Assembly: GCA_017302295.1 (NCBI GenBank)
Contig: JAFLDS010000011.1
Span: forward strand, 34,987 to 98,986
Origin: Thauera sp.
Lineage (GTDB): Bacteria; Pseudomonadota; Gammaproteobacteria; Burkholderiales; Rhodocyclaceae
Length of the DNA: 64,000 bases
Direction of reading: 5' to 3'
Shown piece after piece: positions 60,061 to 64,000 of this stretch (within the stretch, counting starts at the first letter, position 1; every line of letters starts with the position of its first letter). The position numbers and the translations under genes are program-made. Under the pieces are notes generated by a model, which was not told the DNA's origin, did no database searches, and was given only the letters and a program-made list of their open reading frames with translations.

Positions 60061-60975
60061 GTGGAACAATCGGTGAGGACCGTCGTATTTGTCGACCTGA
60101 CGGGCAGTACCGGCTTGTTCGAAACGGTCGGCAACATGGTTGCGACCCGGGTCGTCACTCGCTGCACGCAAGCGATCGGACGCCACTTTGCGCGTGCAGG
60201 GGGGCAGGTCGTCAAATACCTCGGCGATGGCGTGCTGGTGTTGTTCGACGATACTGTCGCGGCCGTCGAGGCCTGCGCGCGCGTCAAGGAGGTGTTGGCC
60301 GAGCTCGACATCGTCGAGTTGCGGCGGGTCGCGATCGAGGCCAAGACGGGCGTCGAGCGGGGCCTGATCGTCGAGCACGATGGTGATTGCTACGGCGACG
60401 CGGTCAACGTCGCGGCGCGCCTCAGTGATCTCGCGCAGCCGGGCGAAATCCTCGTCGGGGACTCGGTTCGCGCCTGCCTGCCCGAGTTTCATCGCGTCAG
60501 TTGCCAGAGCCTCGACCGCATCGCCATCAAGGGCAAGTCCGAGCCGATGCGGGTGTGGCGCATCGACTGGGCCCGCACGGCGGAAACGACACTGACGGCG
60601 CCGCTCGAGTTCTTCGAACTGCAGGGCGAACGCGAACCGACACAGCGGATCGATCTCGACTGTCTCGACCAGCACCTGGAGCTCGTTCCGCATCAGGGCG
60701 CGCTGGTGATCGGTCGAGGTCAGGGCGTCGGTTTTGCGATCAACGACCAGCGCGTTTCCCGGCGCCACGCGCGCATCGAATGGGTGAGCGGCCAGTGCGT
60801 GCTCACCGACTCCAGCAGCAACGGCACCTGGGTGCGCTTTGCCGGTGCTCCGGTGCCGGTGATGCTGCGTCGCGACAGCTGTACGCTCAATGGCGAGGGC
60901 GAAATCGGCCTCGGCGCCACGCCTGACGACTTCACCGCGCCCACCCTGAGCTTCCGCGTCATCAACGAGGCCTGA
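60061..60975 (+). CDS. Class III adenylate cyclase with FHA domain
   Basis: A 304-residue cytosolic protein. Residues 1-170 are a class III cyclase domain with both metal-binding Asp (Asp12, Asp56), Lys52 and Asp113 as purine-recognition residues favouring ATP, and Asn116 and Arg120 for transition-state binding. Residues about 205-300 are an FHA phosphothreonine-binding domain (LVIGRG, VSRRHARIEW, SSSNGTWV). The start is GTG. All key residues are kept, so it should be active and steered by a phosphoprotein partner that is not in the window. Confidence 0.9.
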   Translation: MEQSVRTVVFVDLTGSTGLFETVGNMVATRVVTRCTQAIGRHFARAGGQVVKYLGDGVLVLFDDTVAAVEACARVKEVLAELDIVELRRVAIEAKTGVERGLIVEHDGDCYGDAVNVAARLSDLAQPGEILVGDSVRACLPEFHRVSCQSLDRIAIKGKSEPMRVWRIDWARTAETTLTAPLEFFELQGEREPTQRIDLDCLDQHLELVPHQGALVIGRGQGVGFAINDQRVSRRHARIEWVSGQCVLTDSSSNGTWVRFAGAPVPVMLRRDSCTLNGEGEIGLGATPDDFTAPTLSFRVINEA

Positions 60976-61006
60976 GCGCGGCGATCAGGTTCGCAGGCGG
61001 CGGCCG

Positions 61007-61033
61007 GCAGGCAAGGGCCGTGAGGCTGCCTGC
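61007..61033. terminator. Hairpin between convergent genes
   Basis: GCAGGCA (61007-61013) pairs with TGCCTGC (61027-61033) immediately after the J-domain gene stop and downstream of the cyclase gene. It could serve both strands. Confidence 0.4.
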
Positions 61034-62068
61034 TCAGACCGTGCTCATGCCCTGGAGGCGCATGCGGCGGCGCAGCGTGGCGCACTCCTCCTCGAACTCC
61101 CGCTGTGCGAGCGTGAAATAGCTGTCCCAGTCGTCGAGCTGCGTCGCCAGCCGATAAACGTCGTCGAGCATCAGTGATTGGACGGCGAGGATCAGCTCGG
61201 CAACCTCGGTCTGCAGCGCCTCGACCTCGCGGCGGACGCCCGTACTCGTTGTGTTCGATTGTGCTGACGCAGCAGGCGCAGCGCGACCGTCGAGCGTGGC
61301 TGCGATCTCGCGCAGGCGGGGAAGGTCGTTCGCACGATAGGCCTCCTGCACCCGCAAGAAATTCGCATGCGCCTCCGCCTGGCCGGCGGCGTCCGCGCGG
61401 TCGGGATGGCAGCGGCTGGCGGCGCTGCGGTACAGCCGGCGCAGTTCCTCGCGCTCGTCTTCATCGAGCTCCGCCACCGGGGCGGGCGGCACATCTGCGG
61501 TGTCGCGGTAGGAGGCAAAATCTTCGTCGGCCGCTCGCGCCGCCTCCGCGTCGGCGGCGTCGCCGGAGCGTTCGGCCTGCAGCCGCGCGTACTCATGGCG
61601 CAGCCGCAGGCACTCGCCCAGCACTTCGTTAAGCGCCACGAACTGGCGCTGCTCGAACTCGCGCACATGGCGTTCCATCTCGGCCAGCCGGGCGCCCAGG
61701 TCGAGCTTCTGTCCGCGCAGCTTTTCGGCGCGGGCGCGCAGTCGCTCGGCATCCGGGTCGGGCAGCGTCGCGGGCGGCGGTTCGACGGCGTCGGGGGCGC
61801 CGCCCTGCGCCGTTTCCACTGTGCGCGGCGCGGCCGTCGCGATGGGCGGTGCCGACACCTCGGCGGCAAGCGATGCCGCGGAGCCGGAGTCGCTGCTCGG
61901 CTCGCCGCGTGCCGGATCGGTTACGGCTGCCGGCGCGGCGGCGCGCGGCATTCCGGCGGCAGCCGAAGCCTGCTCGGAGGGTGCCATCGGGCGATCGCCG
62001 GGTGGCGTTCGTCCGAAAAGGTGGGCAATCGCAGCCCGGAAGGGGGCGAAAATGGCGCGCATACTCAC
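61034..62068 (-). CDS. J-domain-like protein with long linker and coiled-coil
   Basis: A 344-residue protein. An Ala/Pro/Glu-rich disordered region (about 25-105) and a coiled-coil (about 108-170) lead to a DnaJ-like segment with DEREELRRLYRSAASRCHPD, then AHANFLRVQEAYRANDLP. The HPD motif is present. A helical C-terminal part (about 275-344) follows. It may recruit Hsp70 to a specific site. The start is GTG at 62068 or ATG at 62062. Its upstream region has copy 2 of the 31-bp motif. Confidence 0.75.
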   Translation of the reverse strand: MSMRAIFAPFRAAIAHLFGRTPPGDRPMAPSEQASAAAGMPRAAAPAAVTDPARGEPSSDSGSAASLAAEVSAPPIATAAPRTVETAQGGAPDAVEPPPATLPDPDAERLRARAEKLRGQKLDLGARLAEMERHVREFEQRQFVALNEVLGECLRLRHEYARLQAERSGDAADAEAARAADEDFASYRDTADVPPAPVAELDEDEREELRRLYRSAASRCHPDRADAAGQAEAHANFLRVQEAYRANDLPRLREIAATLDGRAAPAASAQSNTTSTGVRREVEALQTEVAELILAVQSLMLDDVYRLATQLDDWDSYFTLAQREFEEECATLRRRMRLQGMSTV

Positions 62069-62116
62069 GATCGATTTCCATTGTTGGTTTGCCGCAATGG
62101 TAAGCCGGATCGATGA

Positions 62117-62148
62117 TATCGATGTTGCAGTGCAGCAAAAATGCGACG
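62117..62148 (-). promoter_or_regulatory. 31-bp motif upstream of the J-domain gene (copy 2)
   Basis: On the minus strand this reads CGCATTTTT, then GCTGCACTGCAACAT and CGATA, about 50 bp before the J-domain gene start. It matches 48303-48333 with only about four differences. It lies in the gap between the cusA end and this gene. Confidence 0.45.
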
Positions 62149-62164
62149 CACCGAGGCCCGAGCC

Positions 62165-64000
62165 TCAGCGCCTGAGCCTGATCCTGAGACTGAGCTTGAG
62201 CCTCGACGCCCGTTGCATCTGCCCGCCCTTCACGATGGCGTAGATCGCCGGAATCACTGCCAGCGTCAGCACGGTCGAGGACACCATGCCGCCGACCATC
62301 GGCGCCGCGATGCGGCTCATCACCTCGCTGCCGGTGCCGCTGCCCCACATGATGGGCAGCAGGCCGGCCATGATCGCCACCACCGTCATCATCTTGGGCC
62401 GCACGCGCTCGACGGCGCCGTCCATGATCGCTTCGTAGAGATCGCTTGCCGTCGGCTCGGCGCCTTCGGCACGGCGTTTCGCCTTGACCGCCTCCCAGGC
62501 GTGGTCGAGGTAGATCAGCATGATCACGCCAGTCTCCGCCGCGACCCCGGCGAGCGCGATGAAGCCCACCGCCACCGCCACGCTCATCGGATAGCCCAGC
62601 CACCACATCAGCCACACGCCGCCGACCAGCGCGAAGGGCACCGACAGCATCACGATCAGCGTCTCGGTGAGGCGGCGGAAGTTCAGGTACAACAGCACGA
62701 AGATCAGGGCCAGCGTCAGCGGCAGCACGATCTTCATCTTCTCCTTGGCGCGCTCCATGTTCTCGAACTGGCCGCTCCAGGTCGCGTAGTAGCCGGGCGG
62801 AAAGCTCACTTCCTCGGCTACCGTCTGCTGCGCCCGCTTGACGAAGCGGCCGAGGTCGGCCTCGCGCGTGTCGACGTACACGTAGGCGGCGAGCAGCGCG
62901 TTCTCGGTGCGGATGCCCGGGGCGCCGCGCGTGAGCCTGATGTCGGCGAGCTGGCCGAGCGGGATCGGTCCGTTCATCGTCGGCACGAGGACCGCCGCCA
63001 GGCGCTGCGGATCGTCGCGCAGGCCGCGCGGGTAGCGCACGCTGACGCCATAGCGCTCCAGACCCTCGACCGTGGTGGTCACCATCTCGCCGCCGAGCGC
63101 GGTGGCGATCACGTCCTGCACCCTGTCGATGGCGAGCCCGTAGCGTGCCAGCTGCTCGCGGCGCGGCACGATGTCCACGTAGTAGCCGCCGGCAACACGC
63201 TCGGCATAGGCGCTGCTGGTGCCCGGCAGCTTGCGCACCGCGGCCTCCACTGCCTGGGCCACCTTCTCCAGCGTTTCCAGATCCTTGCCGAACACCTTCA
63301 CCCCGATCGGCGTGCGGATGCCGGTGCTCAGCATGTCGATGCGCGCCTTGATCGGCATCGTCCATGAATTGGCCAGGCCAGGGAACTTGAGCGCGGCGTC
63401 CATCTCGGCGATCAGCTTGTCGGTGGTCATGCCGGGCCGCCACTCGGATTGCGGTTTGAGGTTGATCACCGTCTCGAACATCTCCAGCGGCGCCGGGTCG
63501 GTCGCGGTGTTGGCGCGGCCGGCCTTGCCATACACCGACTCGACCTCGGGAAAGGTCTTGATGATGCGGTCGGTGGTGGCGAGCAGCCGTCCGGCCTCGG
63601 TCACCGACATGCCCGGCAGCGCCGCCGGCATGTAGAACAGCGTGCCTTCGTTGAGCGTCGGCATGAACTCGGAGCCGATCTGGCGTGCGGGAACGATGGT
63701 CGCGGCCATCGCCATCACGGCGAGCACGAGCGTGACCACCTTGAAGCGCAGCACCGCCTTGATGATCGGCCGGTATAGCCAGATCAGCAGCCGGTTCGCC
63801 GGATTCTTCGCCTCGGGCAGGATGCGCCCGCGCACGAAGAACAGCATCAGCACCGGCACCAGCGTCACCGACAGCAGCGCCGCGCCGGCCATGGCGAAGG
63901 TCTTGGTGAAGGCCAGCGGCGAAAACAGCCGGCCTTCCTGGCCTTCGAGCGTGAACACCGGCAGGAAGGACACGGTGATGATCAGCAGCGAGAAGAACAG
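62165..64000 (-). CDS. cusA: Heavy-metal efflux RND pump, CusA type (C-terminal 611 residues)
   Basis: This is the last 611 residues or so of a resistance-nodulation-division inner-membrane pump; the N-terminal part lies beyond 64000. It matches CusA-type Cu(I)/Ag(I) pumps: IGSEFMPTLNEGTLFYMPAA, SWTMPIKARIDMLSTGIRTP and YATWSGQFENMERAKEKMK. Methionines that carry copper are in the expected segments, and TM helices are clear (GLLPIMWGSGTGSEVMSRI near the end). The C-terminal tail (about 15 residues, LKLSLRIRLRR) is encoded by an imperfect CTGAGC/CTGAG repeat, so it may be a recent extension. Confidence 0.92.
   Translation of the reverse strand: MFFSLLIITVSFLPVFTLEGQEGRLFSPLAFTKTFAMAGAALLSVTLVPVLMLFFVRGRILPEAKNPANRLLIWLYRPIIKAVLRFKVVTLVLAVMAMAATIVPARQIGSEFMPTLNEGTLFYMPAALPGMSVTEAGRLLATTDRIIKTFPEVESVYGKAGRANTATDPAPLEMFETVINLKPQSEWRPGMTTDKLIAEMDAALKFPGLANSWTMPIKARIDMLSTGIRTPIGVKVFGKDLETLEKVAQAVEAAVRKLPGTSSAYAERVAGGYYVDIVPRREQLARYGLAIDRVQDVIATALGGEMVTTTVEGLERYGVSVRYPRGLRDDPQRLAAVLVPTMNGPIPLGQLADIRLTRGAPGIRTENALLAAYVYVDTREADLGRFVKRAQQTVAEEVSFPPGYYATWSGQFENMERAKEKMKIVLPLTLALIFVLLYLNFRRLTETLIVMLSVPFALVGGVWLMWWLGYPMSVAVAVGFIALAGVAAETGVIMLIYLDHAWEAVKAKRRAEGAEPTASDLYEAIMDGAVERVRPKMMTVVAIMAGLLPIMWGSGTGSEVMSRIAAPMVGGMVSSTVLTLAVIPAIYAIVKGGQMQRASRLKLSLRIRLRR

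Noticed and set aside
1-64000. CRISPR arrays, rRNA and tRNA genes.
   Set aside because: No regularly spaced direct repeats, no rRNA-like stretches and no tRNA T-loop signatures were noticed while reading; a tRNA search program would settle this.

Overview
This is a GC-rich bacterial window. Gene content and codon use suggest a betaproteobacterium of the Rhodocyclales (Thauera/Azoarcus/Aromatoleum type). The clues are a Dmp-type multicomponent phenol hydroxylase with catechol 2,3-dioxygenase, an ACR3-type arsenic operon, a transcarboxylase-like set, an AMP-phosphorylase/PRPP-synthetase pair and many RND/ABC/chemotaxis genes. The assignment is inferred; no rRNA or tRNA gene was recognised.

Layout. 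1-2.4 kb: start of a HAD hydrolase, an aldo/keto reductase and an MFS permease. 2.6-10.0 kb: a BenM/CatM-like LysR regulator followed by a phenol-degradation operon (catechol 2,3-dioxygenase, 4-oxalocrotonate-tautomerase-like protein, dmpKLMNOP) that ends in a strong hairpin. Two ATAC-N7-GTAT sites, one over the regulator's own ribosome binding site and one upstream of the operon, suggest how the regulator controls itself and the operon. The operon converts phenol to catechol and opens the ring, but the enzymes after ring cleavage are not here. 10.1-14.75 kb: arsR, DUF2703 gene, acr3, arsC, a DUF318 permease and two thioredoxin-fold proteins, probably one arsenic/metalloid operon.

14.8-30.0 kb is an accessory region. 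It holds an uncharacterised protein whose N-terminal part recalls gasdermins, a divergent DUF4062-metalloprotease fusion, HigBA, a SLOG/TIR-like protein, a fosmidomycin-resistance-type MFS gene with an AraC regulator, several truncated genes, a racemase, an AT-richer gene with an HExxH motif, and a two-gene operon with a possible nuclease-like domain. The last two units lie between two diverged inverted copies of a roughly 165-bp sequence. A broken tyrosine integrase and a ParD with a truncated ParE close the region. It looks like a recombination-prone island with several candidate defence genes.

30.4-34.2 kb: four genes in one direction that look like a soluble biotin-dependent transcarboxylase (5S, 12S, a small subunit and 1.3S-like carrier). 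34.3-45.3 kb: DUF1615 lipoprotein, LysR/SDR pair, EptA-type lipid A phosphoethanolamine transferase, an RTX protein, an RlmN paralogue and a polar amino-acid ABC transporter. 45.5-54.6 kb: two chemotaxis-type signalling proteins, esterase, DODA dioxygenase, patatin, a membrane-anchored TIR protein, a small exported repeat protein and a second zincin. 54.8-64 kb: NudC, an Hsp70-like protein, AMP phosphorylase and PRPP-synthetase-like protein, YdhR-like protein, adenylate cyclase-FHA fusion, a J-domain-like protein and the C-terminal part of a CusA-type efflux pump that runs off the window. A closely similar 31-bp motif occurs upstream of both the patatin and the J-domain genes.
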